From the NCBI RefSeq assembly GCF_003626595.1, contig NZ_RBAK01000004.1:434001-498000 (forward strand): a stretch of 64,000 nt of DNA, read 5' to 3'. Shown here one piece after another: positions 1 through 7,999 of the stretch; position 1 is the stretch's first letter, and each line of letters opens with the position of its first letter. The notes below the pieces were generated by a model. The model had not been told where the DNA came from and did no database searches. It saw nothing but the letters and a program-made list of their open reading frames with translations. The DNA is from Micromonospora endolithica (GTDB taxonomy: Bacteria > Actinomycetota > Actinomycetes > Mycobacteriales > Micromonosporaceae). The position numbers and the translations under genes were made by a program.

Positions 1-870
1 GGCCTCGGGGAGCCGCGCGGCCCGTGGTTCACCTCACCCGACCTGACCCACGGCGGCGCCGAGGTGGGCGTACCCCCGGCGGAACACCGGCCGGCGACGG
101 CCGCGGCGGACCGGCGGTGGCCGCGCGCGCTGCTGGCCGGCCTGGCCCTGGTGGCGGTGTCCGCGGGTGCCGGCGGCACCGCCGGCTGGTTCGCCGCGCC
201 GGACCGGGCGGACGCGCCCGCGCCGGCCGCCGCGCCGCCGCTGCCCGCGGCGTCCGGGCAGCCGGTCCCGTCGGACCTGGTCACCGCCGCCGCGCGGGCC
301 CTGCCGGGGGTGGTCTCCGTGCGGGTACGCGGCAGCGGCAGCGGGTCCTCCGGCTCCGGGTTCGTGCTGGACGACCGGGGCCACGTGGTCACCAACGACC
401 ACGTGGTGGCCCGGGGCGGCACGGTCACCGTGGTCGGCCAGAACGGTCGCCGGCTGTCCGCCACCCTGGTCGGCCGGGACCCGGGCAGCGACATCGCGGT
501 GCTCCGGGTGGACGCCGGGGCCGGGCTCCCCGCGTTGCCGCTGGCGGCGAACGGGCAGACCCGGGTCGGCGAGCCGGTGCTCGCCGTCGGCTCCCCGCTG
601 GGCCTGTCCGGCACGGTCACCGCCGGGATCGTCAGCGCGCTGGACCGGCCGGTCCGCCTCGGCGGCGGCGCGCGGCAGTCCGCGGTGCAGACCGACGCCT
701 CGATCAACCCGGGCAACTCCGGCGGTCCGCTGGTCAACGCCCGGGGCGAGGTGGTCGGGGTGAACACGGCGATCGCCACCCTGGAGGGCGGCGGCAACAT
801 CGGCATCGGCTTCGCCATCCCGATCGACCGGGCCGCCCGGGTGGCGGCCGGTCTCATCTCCAGGGGATAG
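1..870 (+). CDS. HtrA/DegP-like trypsin-type serine protease, membrane anchored (5' end possibly outside window)
   Basis: S1C-family serine protease. The frame is open from base 1, so the true start may lie upstream; the first internal start is GTG 64, which lacks a clear ribosome site. Numbered from GTG 64, a membrane segment spans about residues 22-45, followed by an Ala/Pro linker and the protease domain. The catalytic triad is visible as His113 (TNDHVVA), Asp143 (GSDIAVL) and Ser219 (GNSGGP). The protein stops about 50 residues after the serine motif, so no PDZ domain is present, unlike classical DegP. It sits 8 bp upstream of a response regulator/kinase pair and is probably co-transcribed, which fits an extracytoplasmic quality-control role. 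Family call is firm; substrate is unknown. Confidence 0.88.
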   Translation, partial: GLGEPRGPWFTSPDLTHGGAEVGVPPAEHRPATAAADRRWPRALLAGLALVAVSAGAGGTAGWFAAPDRADAPAPAAAPPLPAASGQPVPSDLVTAAARALPGVVSVRVRGSGSGSSGSGFVLDDRGHVVTNDHVVARGGTVTVVGQNGRRLSATLVGRDPGSDIAVLRVDAGAGLPALPLAANGQTRVGEPVLAVGSPLGLSGTVTAGIVSALDRPVRLGGGARQSAVQTDASINPGNSGGPLVNARGEVVGVNTAIATLEGGGNIGIGFAIPIDRAARVAAGLISRG

Positions 871-878
871 GTTGACTC

Positions 879-1571
879 ATGCGGCTGCTGGTGGTGGAGG
901 ACGAGGAGGACCTGGCCGGTGCCCTGCGCGTCGGCCTGACCCGGGCCGGTTACGCGGTCGACGTGGCGGCCGACGCCGCGCAGGCGTACGAGCGGCTGCT
1001 GGTCGACGCGTACGACCTGATGCTGCTCGACGTGAACCTGCCCGACGTCGACGGCTTCGCCGTCTGCGGGGCGATCCGCCGGGGCGAGGTCGAGGTGGCC
1101 GGCGGCCCGGACCTGCGGGTCCTGATGCTCACCGCCCGGGGTGCCCTCGACGACCGGGTACGCGGGCTGGACGAGGGCGCCGACGACTACCTGGTGAAGC
1201 CGTTCGCCCTGGTGGAGCTGTTGGCCCGGGTGCGGGCGCTGCTGCGCCGGGACACCGCCGGCACCGGCGCGGTACTCAGCGTGGGTGACCTGACCCTGGA
1301 CGCGGCCCGGCACGAGGCCCGCCGGTCCGGGCGTACCCTGCGGCTGACCCCGAAGGAGTTCGGCGTGCTGGAGTACCTGATGACCCGTCCCGGCCGGGTG
1401 GTGCCGGCCGAGGAACTGCTGGAACACGTGTGGGACGCCAACGCCGACCCGTTCACCGAGACGGTCCGGGTCACCGTCGGCACATTGCGCCGCAAGCTCG
1501 CCGGCGGCGACGGCGACCCGCCGATCGAGACGGTGGTGGGGCGGGGCTACCGGCTGCGGGAGGCGGCGTGA
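879..1571 (+). CDS. OmpR/PhoB-family response regulator
   Basis: Two-domain response regulator of 230 residues, the usual family length. The receiver domain has the acidic pair Glu7/Asp8, the phosphoacceptor Asp51 in LLDVNLPDVDG and the lysine in DDYLVKPFAL. The C-terminal winged helix (about 130-228) ends in the typical VGRGYRLR wing. ATG 879 follows an A/G-rich stretch (aggggatagg). The stop overlaps the GTG of the histidine kinase by 4 nt, so the two are translationally coupled. The protease gene just upstream suggests that this system senses envelope stress, which is an inference from context. Confidence 0.93.
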   Translation: MRLLVVEDEEDLAGALRVGLTRAGYAVDVAADAAQAYERLLVDAYDLMLLDVNLPDVDGFAVCGAIRRGEVEVAGGPDLRVLMLTARGALDDRVRGLDEGADDYLVKPFALVELLARVRALLRRDTAGTGAVLSVGDLTLDAARHEARRSGRTLRLTPKEFGVLEYLMTRPGRVVPAEELLEHVWDANADPFTETVRVTVGTLRRKLAGGDGDPPIETVVGRGYRLREAA

Positions 1572-2773
1572 AGATCTTCCGCTCGATCCGGTTCCGGCTC
1601 ACCGTGCTCTACTCGACGCTGCTGTTCGCGCTGGCCGGCGCCGGCCTCGGGGTGGCGTACGTGGCGGTGGACCGCGCGCTGGACCCGAAGCCGGTCACCA
1701 AGCGCCTGGAGGCGCAACTGGTGAAGCTCAAGAGCGACGGCCGGACGGTACCCACCGGCGTCACCCTGGAGGTGGCCGAGGTGCAGCAGATCGAGGGCGA
1801 GGTGAACCTGCGGCTGATGCAGACGCTGCGGGACTGGTCGCTGGTCGCTCTCGGCGGCCTCTTCCTGGCCAGCCTCGGCATCGGCTGGGTGCTCTCCGGC
1901 CGGGCCCTGCGCCCGGTCGGCGCGATCGCCCGGACCACCCGGGAGATCCAGGCCACCGACCTGTCCCGGCGGATCCGGCTCAACGGCCCCCGCGACGAGC
2001 TGCGCGACCTGGCCGACACCATCGACTCGATGCTCGACCGGCTGGACCAGGCGTTCCGCTCCCAGCGGCAGCTGATCGACGACGCCTCGCACGAGCTGCG
2101 CAGCCCACTGGCCATCATCCGGGCCCACCTGGACGCCTCGCTGACCTCGCCGGAGGCGACCGAGGAGGAACGCCGCCAAGCGGTGGCCACCGTGGACCGG
2201 GCCACCACCCGGATGTCCCGGCTCGTCGAGGACCTGCTGGCCACCGCCCGCCGGGACACCGACGCCCTCAGCGACACCGATGTGGACCTCAGCGCCGTCG
2301 CGCGCGAGGCCGGGGAGGACGTCGCGCCGCTGGCCGCCGGGCGTGGGCTGCGCCTGCGGTACGCCCTCGGCGGTGACCTGGTGTGCATCGGTGACCCGGA
2401 CGCGCTGCGCCGGGCCGCCGGCAACCTGCTGTCCAACGCGGTACGCCTGTCCCCGCCCGGCTCGGCGATCACCGTCGGCACCGGGCGGGCCGGCGGCTGG
2501 CTGTGGCTGGCGGTGGCCGACGAGGGCCCGGGGATCGCCGACGCCGACCAGAGCCGGGTGTTCGACCGGTTCTGGCGGGGTGCGGCGCCGCGGGGCTCCG
2601 GCGGTGACCGGCGTACCGGTCTGGGCCTGGCGATCGTGCGGCAGATCGTCGAGTCGCACGGCGGTCACCCGGCGGTGTTCTCCCGGCTCGGCGCGGGCAG
2701 CACCTTCGTGTTCTGGCTGCCGGCGGTCGACCGCGCCGACGACGAGCCACCCCCGACGGCGGCGCCGCTGTAG
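1568..2773 (+). CDS. Sensor histidine kinase (HisKA/HATPase), partner of the upstream regulator
   Basis: Membrane sensor kinase of 401 residues. GTG 1568 overlaps the regulator's TGA, and the protein then opens with VKIFRSIRFRL and a membrane helix. A second helix at about 95-117 brackets a short extracellular loop of roughly 60 residues, and a HAMP linker (GRALRPVGAI) follows. The phosphoacceptor is His175 in DASHELRSPL. ATP-binding boxes are present: N box NLLSNAVRLS, G1 DEGPGI and G2 GLGLAIV. The small sensor loop resembles kinases that sense membrane state rather than large ligands. Convergent with the next gene, with a shared hairpin between them. Confidence 0.93.
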   Translation: MKIFRSIRFRLTVLYSTLLFALAGAGLGVAYVAVDRALDPKPVTKRLEAQLVKLKSDGRTVPTGVTLEVAEVQQIEGEVNLRLMQTLRDWSLVALGGLFLASLGIGWVLSGRALRPVGAIARTTREIQATDLSRRIRLNGPRDELRDLADTIDSMLDRLDQAFRSQRQLIDDASHELRSPLAIIRAHLDASLTSPEATEEERRQAVATVDRATTRMSRLVEDLLATARRDTDALSDTDVDLSAVAREAGEDVAPLAAGRGLRLRYALGGDLVCIGDPDALRRAAGNLLSNAVRLSPPGSAITVGTGRAGGWLWLAVADEGPGIADADQSRVFDRFWRGAAPRGSGGDRRTGLGLAIVRQIVESHGGHPAVFSRLGAGSTFVFWLPAVDRADDEPPPTAAPL

Positions 2774-2782
2774 GTCGGTCGG

Positions 2783-2812
2783 CGGCGGGCCGGGCGCGAA
2801 CCCGGCCCGCCG
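2783..2812. terminator. Bidirectional hairpin terminator
   Basis: Perfect 12-bp GC stem (CGGCGGGCCGGG and its complement) around a 6-nt loop. It lies 9 bp after the kinase stop and 8 bp before the stop of the convergent beta-helix gene, the right place to terminate both transcripts. No U-tract, which is common in actinomycetes. Confidence 0.7.
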
Positions 2813-2820
2813 GGTGGGGC

Positions 2821-4716
2821 CTACCGGACCGGGTACTCCGCGAGGTACACCGGCGCGCCGACGGCGTTCGTGTCGGCCGGACCGCCGACGCCGTTGACGA
2901 CGTGGTCGATCGTGCCGGCGCTGAGGTTGACGGTCATGATGTGCCGCAGCCGGACACCGGGGGTCTCCGGCACCTCGAAGCCGTTCTCGGTGTGGATCGA
3001 CGGGTTGTTCTGGTTGAACACGTAGACGCCGCCGCCGTGCAGGGTGTGCCGGCGCACGTGGTCGCCGACCTTGTAGCCGGCCCAGCCCCGGACGTCGCCG
3101 TTCATCCAGTCCGCCTGCGTCGGCGGGTCGTACGGCAGCTCGTTCTGGTAGAGCACGGTGGTGCCCCGCTCGCCGTTCCAGACGGTGTTGTGCCGCTGGA
3201 AGTGCTCCACGAACAGGCCGGTGGCGGTGACGTCGTCGCCGTTGATCACCGCGCCGTACCGGCCGGTGTTGGTCCGCCAGCGGTCGGTGTCGCCGTTGAC
3301 GCCCTCGGTGAACCCCTCGACACCGTGGTCGCCGCGCCACACCCAGGTGTGGTCGATCAGCACGTGGTCGGCGTTGACCTCCAGCGCGGTGTCGGTCCGG
3401 CCGACGTGCGGGCCGCCGACCCGGAAGTAGATGTCGGACAGGGTCAGCGGGTTGGCCGGCGTGCTGGCGTTGCGGCCGTGCTTGCGGCCCACCCGGACCA
3501 GCACCGGCGACTCGGTGGTGCCGGCGTCGACCGTGACACCGGCGACCACCACGCCGGGCACCCCGGCGACGTCCAACGGAACGGCCCCGTCGACGGCGGT
3601 CAGCGTGGCGTGCCCGAGACCGAGGACGACGGTGTCCGGGCGCCGGACGTGGATGCTGCGGTCCACGTCGTACACCCCCGGGGTGAGCAGGAGGTGCTTG
3701 CCGCGGGCCAGTTCCCGGTTGATGGTGCGCACGGAGTCCGACGGCTTCGCGACGTGGAAGTCCGTCAGCGGGATGGTACGGCCGGGTGTCAGGCCGCCGG
3801 CCCAACTGGTGCCCCGGGTGTTCCGCGCGGCGGCGGGCACCCGCACCGCGTACCGGCCGCGCGCGTCGACGAACAGGTACGGCTTCTCCCGGCTGACCGG
3901 GGTGGTGGCCAGGGTCGTGTACGGCGGGTCGGGGAAGGCGGCGTCGTCCGGCGCGCCCACGACACCGGAGAAGACCTGGTTCCACACCGCGTTGGACCAC
4001 CCGGCTACCTCGCTGTTGCGGGTCAGCCACTGCTGCTGGGAGCCGTTCGTGGTGGCCGGGAGTTTCGAGTCGGCGATGAAGCCGCCGCTGGCGTACTGCG
4101 GGCCGGCGGTGCAGTAGTCCATCAGCGACAGGGTGCCGCCGGTGACCGCCACCCGGCGTACCGACACCGCCTGGGAGACGGCCCAGAAGTTGGCCGACGA
4201 CCGGCAGTCGTCCTGCCCGGCGGCGTTGACGTTGATCGAGAGGTTGGACAGCGTGCGCCAGAAGTTGACCAGCGCGATGCAGTTGCCGGTGCCGCCGTCG
4301 GCGAGGCAGCGGTTGTAGACCTCGACCTTGCCGTTGATGACCACGTCGGTGGGGGAGGCGCCCAGGCCGGCGATCTCGGTGTAGTAGCCCACCTTGATCT
4401 GCAACGGCTGCTCGGCCGTGCCGTACGTGCCGGGCTTGAACAGGTACGCGTACCGCTGGGTGCCCATCTCGTTGTCGACCTGCCGGGCGTGGGTGGCGTC
4501 CAGGACCGCCTGGATCCGGCTGACCGGCATGCTCGGGTCGAAGACGGTGACGTGCGGGCCGAGGTCGGCCGGCGGGCGGTGGGCCGGCGCGGCGCCGGCC
4601 ACGGTGCCGCCGATCGGGGCGGCGACGAGGGCGAGACCGAGCACGAGGGCGCGGGCGACATGTCGCCGCGCGGTGCGCGCGGCGCGTCCTCCGGCGCCGG
4701 GGGGATGGGTCGTCAT
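2821..4716 (-). CDS. Secreted right-handed beta-helix protein (GH55/pectate-lyase-like fold)
   Basis: 631-residue secreted protein. The N-terminus has an Arg-rich n-region and a hydrophobic core (ARALVLGLALVAAPIGG), followed by Ala-rich cleavage-type sequence near residue 43. The mature part shows two beta-helix blocks: an N-terminal block (RIQAVLDATHA to about 300) and a second (TINRELARGKHLLLTPGVYD to the end) with recurrent PGVYD/VLGLG coil motifs. These resemble GH55 beta-1,3-glucanase or pectate-lyase-like proteins, and relatives in actinomycetes are often misnamed adenylyl cyclase. A glucanase activity is not proven: I cannot place catalytic residues with confidence. ATG 4716 is preceded by GGAAAGGA. 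A LacI-type palindrome about 30 bp upstream suggests sugar-responsive control. Confidence 0.75.
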   Translation of the reverse strand: MTTHPPGAGGRAARTARRHVARALVLGLALVAAPIGGTVAGAAPAHRPPADLGPHVTVFDPSMPVSRIQAVLDATHARQVDNEMGTQRYAYLFKPGTYGTAEQPLQIKVGYYTEIAGLGASPTDVVINGKVEVYNRCLADGGTGNCIALVNFWRTLSNLSINVNAAGQDDCRSSANFWAVSQAVSVRRVAVTGGTLSLMDYCTAGPQYASGGFIADSKLPATTNGSQQQWLTRNSEVAGWSNAVWNQVFSGVVGAPDDAAFPDPPYTTLATTPVSREKPYLFVDARGRYAVRVPAAARNTRGTSWAGGLTPGRTIPLTDFHVAKPSDSVRTINRELARGKHLLLTPGVYDVDRSIHVRRPDTVVLGLGHATLTAVDGAVPLDVAGVPGVVVAGVTVDAGTTESPVLVRVGRKHGRNASTPANPLTLSDIYFRVGGPHVGRTDTALEVNADHVLIDHTWVWRGDHGVEGFTEGVNGDTDRWRTNTGRYGAVINGDDVTATGLFVEHFQRHNTVWNGERGTTVLYQNELPYDPPTQADWMNGDVRGWAGYKVGDHVRRHTLHGGGVYVFNQNNPSIHTENGFEVPETPGVRLRHIMTVNLSAGTIDHVVNGVGGPADTNAVGAPVYLAEYPVR

Positions 4717-4746
4717 GCGGGGGTCCTTTCCGCCGCGGGGTCGGCC

Positions 4747-4760
4747 AGAGAGCGCTCTCT
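4747..4760. promoter_or_regulatory. LacI-family operator-like palindrome upstream of the beta-helix gene
   Basis: AGAGAGCGCTCTCT is a perfect 14-bp palindrome with the central GCGC/CGCG-type core typical of LacI/GalR operators in actinomycetes. It lies 30 bp upstream of ATG 4716. No LacI gene is encoded in the window, so the regulator would be distal. Confidence 0.6.
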
Positions 4761-4865
4761 CGGCGGGCCGGCCGCGGTCGGTACGGTGGCGTTGGTGGAT
4801 GGGTCGTTTCTACCCGGTCCGGTGGCGCGGCGCCAGATCGGACCCGGACGGGATGCGGACAGCAG

Positions 4866-4902
4866 CGCGCCCCCGCGGTCCGTGCGGGACCGGAGGGGCG
4901 CG
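4866..4902 (-). terminator. Hairpin downstream of rpmJ
   Basis: An 8-bp outer stem (CGCGCCCC) and a 5-bp inner stem (GGTCC) separated by a small internal loop, closing on a GTGCG loop. It starts 12 nt beyond the rpmJ stop on the minus strand. Confidence 0.5.
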
Positions 4903-4914
4903 GCGCGGAGGTGG

Positions 4915-5037
4915 TCAGCCCTGGCGGGCCTTCTGTCGCCGGTCGGACTTGTTGATCACGAAGGTGCGTCCGCGTCGGCGTACCACGATCGAGTTCATCT
5001 TGTTCTTCAACCCGCGCAGGGAGTTCCTGACCTTCAT
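4915..5037 (-). CDS. rpmJ: 50S ribosomal protein L36, cysteine-free (zinc-independent) paralogue
   Basis: 40-residue protein [12 protein letters not shown]...[13 protein letters not shown]...RQKARQG, the alternative bL36 of actinobacteria. It has no cysteines, so it cannot bind the structural zinc of the C+ form. Such paralogues generally replace the zinc form under zinc limitation, commonly under Zur control; I could not find a convincing Zur box in the 137 bp upstream. ATG 5035-5037 fixes the start. It is too short for most gene callers but unmistakable by sequence. Confidence 0.92.
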   Translation of the reverse strand: MKVRNSLRGLKNKMNSIVVRRRGRTFVINKSDRRQKARQG

Positions 5038-5174
5038 CGCGTCTCGTCCCGTCTGAGAGGTCTGCGCCGCGGCCACGTCGTGCCGGTCACGGCCCGGCGG
5101 GCACCGACGTCCGGTCCCCGCACGGGTACCCGCCGGTGCGCCGCTCACACACCACCCGGGTCGCGCCGGTGCGG

Positions 5175-5780
5175 TCAGCGTGGCGGCGGGGCGTGGCGCA
5201 GGAAGAACGCGGTGTCGTTCGTCCGTGGAAACGGCAGGCGCGGTGGCCGCCGGTCCAGGAAACGGCACAGTGGACCCCAACCCTCCCGCACCGACCAGAC
5301 CAGCAGCCGCCCCGGGTCGACCGATGCCACGAGCCGCGCGTGGTGCGCGGCGTACGCGCGGGTCCAGCCATCCTCGTCCGCACCGTGCGGGCCGAGAGCC
5401 CGGCGGGCGGCGCGGCCCACCACCTCGGTCAGCTCGGGGTCCGCGCCGGTGTCCTGGCCGTCGGCCAGCACCGTGCGGTGGAAGCTGCGGTACCAGTCGG
5501 CCGCCGGACGGGCGGTCAGCACCACCCGGGCGTCCGGGTGGGCCTGCGCCACCTCCGCGGCGACCGTCGACGTGGGCCAGTCGACGGCACTGCGGTAACC
5601 GGTGTAGACGTCGTCCCAGGTGCCCTCGCCGTCCAGCCGGCGCCGCCACCGCCGGGCCAGGTCCGGATCGGCGGCCACGTCGACCATGTGCTGGCACGGG
5701 CCGTAGCCGAGCAGGGTCAACGCCGTGGCCAGCGTGTACGTCCCGGTCCGGCACCAGCCCGCGCCGATCACCGCCAGCAC
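5175..5780 (-). CDS. Sulfotransferase-family protein, last gene of the TOMM operon
   Basis: 201 residues. The N-terminal loop [16 protein letters not shown] corresponds to the PAPS 5'-phosphosulfate-binding loop of the small Sulfotransferase_4-type family (usual form GLGRTGT-SL). It is followed by CQHM, the family's helix with [14 protein letters not shown], and [14 protein letters not shown], which matches the 3'-phosphate-binding strand/Arg motif. GTG 5780 starts 10 bp after the cyclodehydratase stop on the same strand, so it is very probably co-transcribed. Members of this family are poorly characterised; sulfation of the peptide product or of another hydroxyl is an inference from context. 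Start could be any nearby GTG, but this one preserves the N-terminal strand. Confidence 0.78.
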   Translation of the reverse strand: MLAVIGAGWCRTGTYTLATALTLLGYGPCQHMVDVAADPDLARRWRRRLDGEGTWDDVYTGYRSAVDWPTSTVAAEVAQAHPDARVVLTARPAADWYRSFHRTVLADGQDTGADPELTEVVGRAARRALGPHGADEDGWTRAYAAHHARLVASVDPGRLLVWSVREGWGPLCRFLDRRPPRLPFPRTNDTAFFLRHAPPPR

Positions 5781-5790
5781 GCCGACACCG

Positions 5791-7992
5791 TCACGTGCAG
5801 ATCGGTTCCGGGTTCAGGTCGGCCTCCGCCGTCGGCCGGTCCCGCCGACCGAGGGCGACCGGGACGTCGTACAGGCGACCGGGCGCGAACCGGGGCCAGA
5901 AGTGCCGCAGCCCCGGCACCACCACCTTGGCCACGTGCAGGTCGACGTCGGGCCGGGTCTGGTCCACCACGAGAAGGTCCAGCCCCCTCGTGCGGCACAG
6001 GTCCACGCAGCGGGCCACCTCGTCGGCGACCGAACGGTCCCCGGCCCGCGCCGGGGTCCACTCCCGCCGGCCGGCCGGGGCCAGGTACGGGTGCGCGGCC
6101 ACCGTCGCCGACGTGTACCACCGGCGCAGGTCCGGGTCCTCCAGCTCGGTCACGTCGGCGCTGCCCAGGTGCGCGAGCATCTGGTTCAACTCGGTCACCG
6201 CCCGCCACAGGGCGATCTCCGGGTCGGCGTGCGTGCCGTACCCCTGCAGGATCTCCTCGCGGTGGTCGTGGCGCCGCGACACCGCCACGTAGGTCGGCAC
6301 CCCCAGGTCGGAGGTCACGTCCAGGACCCACAGGTCCCGGTTGCGGGCCTGGTACGCGGCCCGGGTGGCGCGCAACATCGGGTCGTCCACCGAGTCCAGG
6401 TCCAGTTCCGGTACCGGTAGCCGGTTGTACCACCAGATCGCCACCGCGTCCCGCTCCACCAGTTCGAAGAACCCCTGCAGGACGGCCTCGGCCAGGGTGT
6501 TGCCGGCCGCGCTGCCGTTCGAGTCGGCGGCGCAGAAGGCGTGCCCCTGCTCGGCGTGCACGTTGTAGTAGCAGTACGCGGTGGGCAGCAGCACCGGCCG
6601 GTCGGCGACCAGCGACCAGGCGGCGGTCCACGGGATCGGCCGGTCGTCGTCGAACCGCTCCGGCACCCAGGCGAACCCGGAGTGCCGGTCGTTCCACTCC
6701 GCGCGACCGCGGTACTGCGCCTCGCTGAAGTGCAGCAGGTCCCGGGGGTGGACCGCCGGGTCGGTCAGCTCCGACCAGGCGGCACGCCGGTCCACCTCGT
6801 GACCCTCGAACCGGCCGGACAGGCGTTCCAGCGCCTCACCGAGCGCGCTGGCCCGGGACTGCACCGACGTGCGGCCCTTGCCGGCCGTGCTGCACTCCAG
6901 GCTCTCCCGCAGGCTGTCCAGGCCCCGGGTGGCGGTGAACAGCGGGTGCACCGCCCGGTGCACGGTGAGCAGGTCGTCGCCGGTGTCGTACTCGCTGACC
7001 CGGTGCACCAGCCCGGTGATCGGGCTGATGTGCCGTTCCAGGCGGGCCAGTGTCGCGTCCGGGCCGACGGTGCGCAGCCCGCCGTCGCGGGCGCCCAGCG
7101 CGGGGGCCGGCTCGATCCGGGGCCGGGTGACCCGGCGCACCGGCGGGGTGCCGCAGGCGGGGCAGTGGGTGAGCCGGGTCAGCGGGTGCCGTGCGGTGCC
7201 GAGGTCCCGCAGGTCCAGCGTCGTCAGCACGCCCGGCCGCACCGTCGCCGAGCCGTGCAGCCACTGGGTGAGGGTGAGCGCGGCGAGGTGCGCGGCGGCC
7301 GACCGGGACGCCGGCACGGACACGGGCGTCGCGTACACGTCGTGGTCGTCGTCGCGCACCCGCCGCAGGTATGTCTCCACCGGCCGGTTGTCCCGCAGCC
7401 GCGCCGCCAGGCAGGACCAGCACCCGGTCGCACCGGGGACCAGGATCGGGCCGATCCACGGCACCACGCCGCCGGTGCGGACCAGCGCCCACGGCCGGCC
7501 GGAGGCGAGCTGGGTGGCGTTGCGCTCGGCCAGCTCCGCCCGCAGGTAGTCGTCGACCGCGACCACCGTGAGCGCCGGCGCGGCGTCCGGCTCGACGATG
7601 GCCACGCCGAGGCTGCGGAAGCTCTCCGCGAGCAGGCCGCCGTCGTCCGGCCCGAGCCGCTGGAGGTCGACCGTCGGCTGTCGTACCCGGTCCACGCCGG
7701 CGCGGGCGAAGAACGCGTCGGCCGGGTCGGCGGTCGGGGCCACCAGCACCAGGTGCCGCCGGTCCACCAGGTGGCTCAGCCCGATGGTGATCTCCAGCGG
7801 GGAGAACCGGTCGCCGAGCCGGTCGCGCAGCTCGGCCGCGACGATCGGCGTACGGCAGGAGCGCAGCGCCTCCACCGCGAACGCGCCCCGTACCGCGACG
7901 TGCTCCAGTTCGTTCATCAGCAGCGCCGAGGCCGGTGACACGACCTCGACCTGGAAGCGGGGGTTGACCACGAGCTGGTCGGACGGTCGCAT
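5791..7992 (-). CDS. Fused TOMM cyclodehydratase: leader-binding/ThiF-like domain plus YcaO
   Basis: 733 residues in two parts. Residues ~1-90 look like a winged-helix leader-recognition (RRE) domain. Residues ~90-320 are a degenerate ThiF/E1-like domain with the zinc tetrad CWSC and CPAC. Residues ~330-733 are YcaO: the ATP-site motifs SVQSRASALGEALERLSG, DSNGSAAGNTLAEA plus FELVERDAV, and RPDVDLHVAKVVVPGLRHF are intact. The C-terminus LNPEPICT resembles the proline-containing tail needed by cyclodehydratases. Known function of the family: ATP-dependent conversion of Cys/Ser/Thr in a precursor peptide to azolines. ATG 7992 lies 7 bp after the dehydrogenase stop. The call is strong; the substrate is inferred to be the product of 9391-9741. 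Confidence 0.93.
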   Translation of the reverse strand: MRPSDQLVVNPRFQVEVVSPASALLMNELEHVAVRGAFAVEALRSCRTPIVAAELRDRLGDRFSPLEITIGLSHLVDRRHLVLVAPTADPADAFFARAGVDRVRQPTVDLQRLGPDDGGLLAESFRSLGVAIVEPDAAPALTVVAVDDYLRAELAERNATQLASGRPWALVRTGGVVPWIGPILVPGATGCWSCLAARLRDNRPVETYLRRVRDDDHDVYATPVSVPASRSAAAHLAALTLTQWLHGSATVRPGVLTTLDLRDLGTARHPLTRLTHCPACGTPPVRRVTRPRIEPAPALGARDGGLRTVGPDATLARLERHISPITGLVHRVSEYDTGDDLLTVHRAVHPLFTATRGLDSLRESLECSTAGKGRTSVQSRASALGEALERLSGRFEGHEVDRRAAWSELTDPAVHPRDLLHFSEAQYRGRAEWNDRHSGFAWVPERFDDDRPIPWTAAWSLVADRPVLLPTAYCYYNVHAEQGHAFCAADSNGSAAGNTLAEAVLQGFFELVERDAVAIWWYNRLPVPELDLDSVDDPMLRATRAAYQARNRDLWVLDVTSDLGVPTYVAVSRRHDHREEILQGYGTHADPEIALWRAVTELNQMLAHLGSADVTELEDPDLRRWYTSATVAAHPYLAPAGRREWTPARAGDRSVADEVARCVDLCRTRGLDLLVVDQTRPDVDLHVAKVVVPGLRHFWPRFAPGRLYDVPVALGRRDRPTAEADLNPEPICT

Positions 7993-7999
7993 GGCGCCC

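Noticed and set aside
1547..4030. 827-codon minus-strand frame across the kinase
   Set aside because: Kinase motifs on the plus strand are complete; this frame crosses gene borders and shows no domain.
5038..5174. Possible Zur-regulated promoter before rpmJ
   Set aside because: No convincing palindromic Zur box could be found by eye, so not annotated.
2902..5598. 898-codon plus-strand frame across the beta-helix gene and rpmJ
   Set aside because: Covers opposite-strand genes with strong domain, signal peptide and ribosome-site evidence; its own translation has no family pattern.
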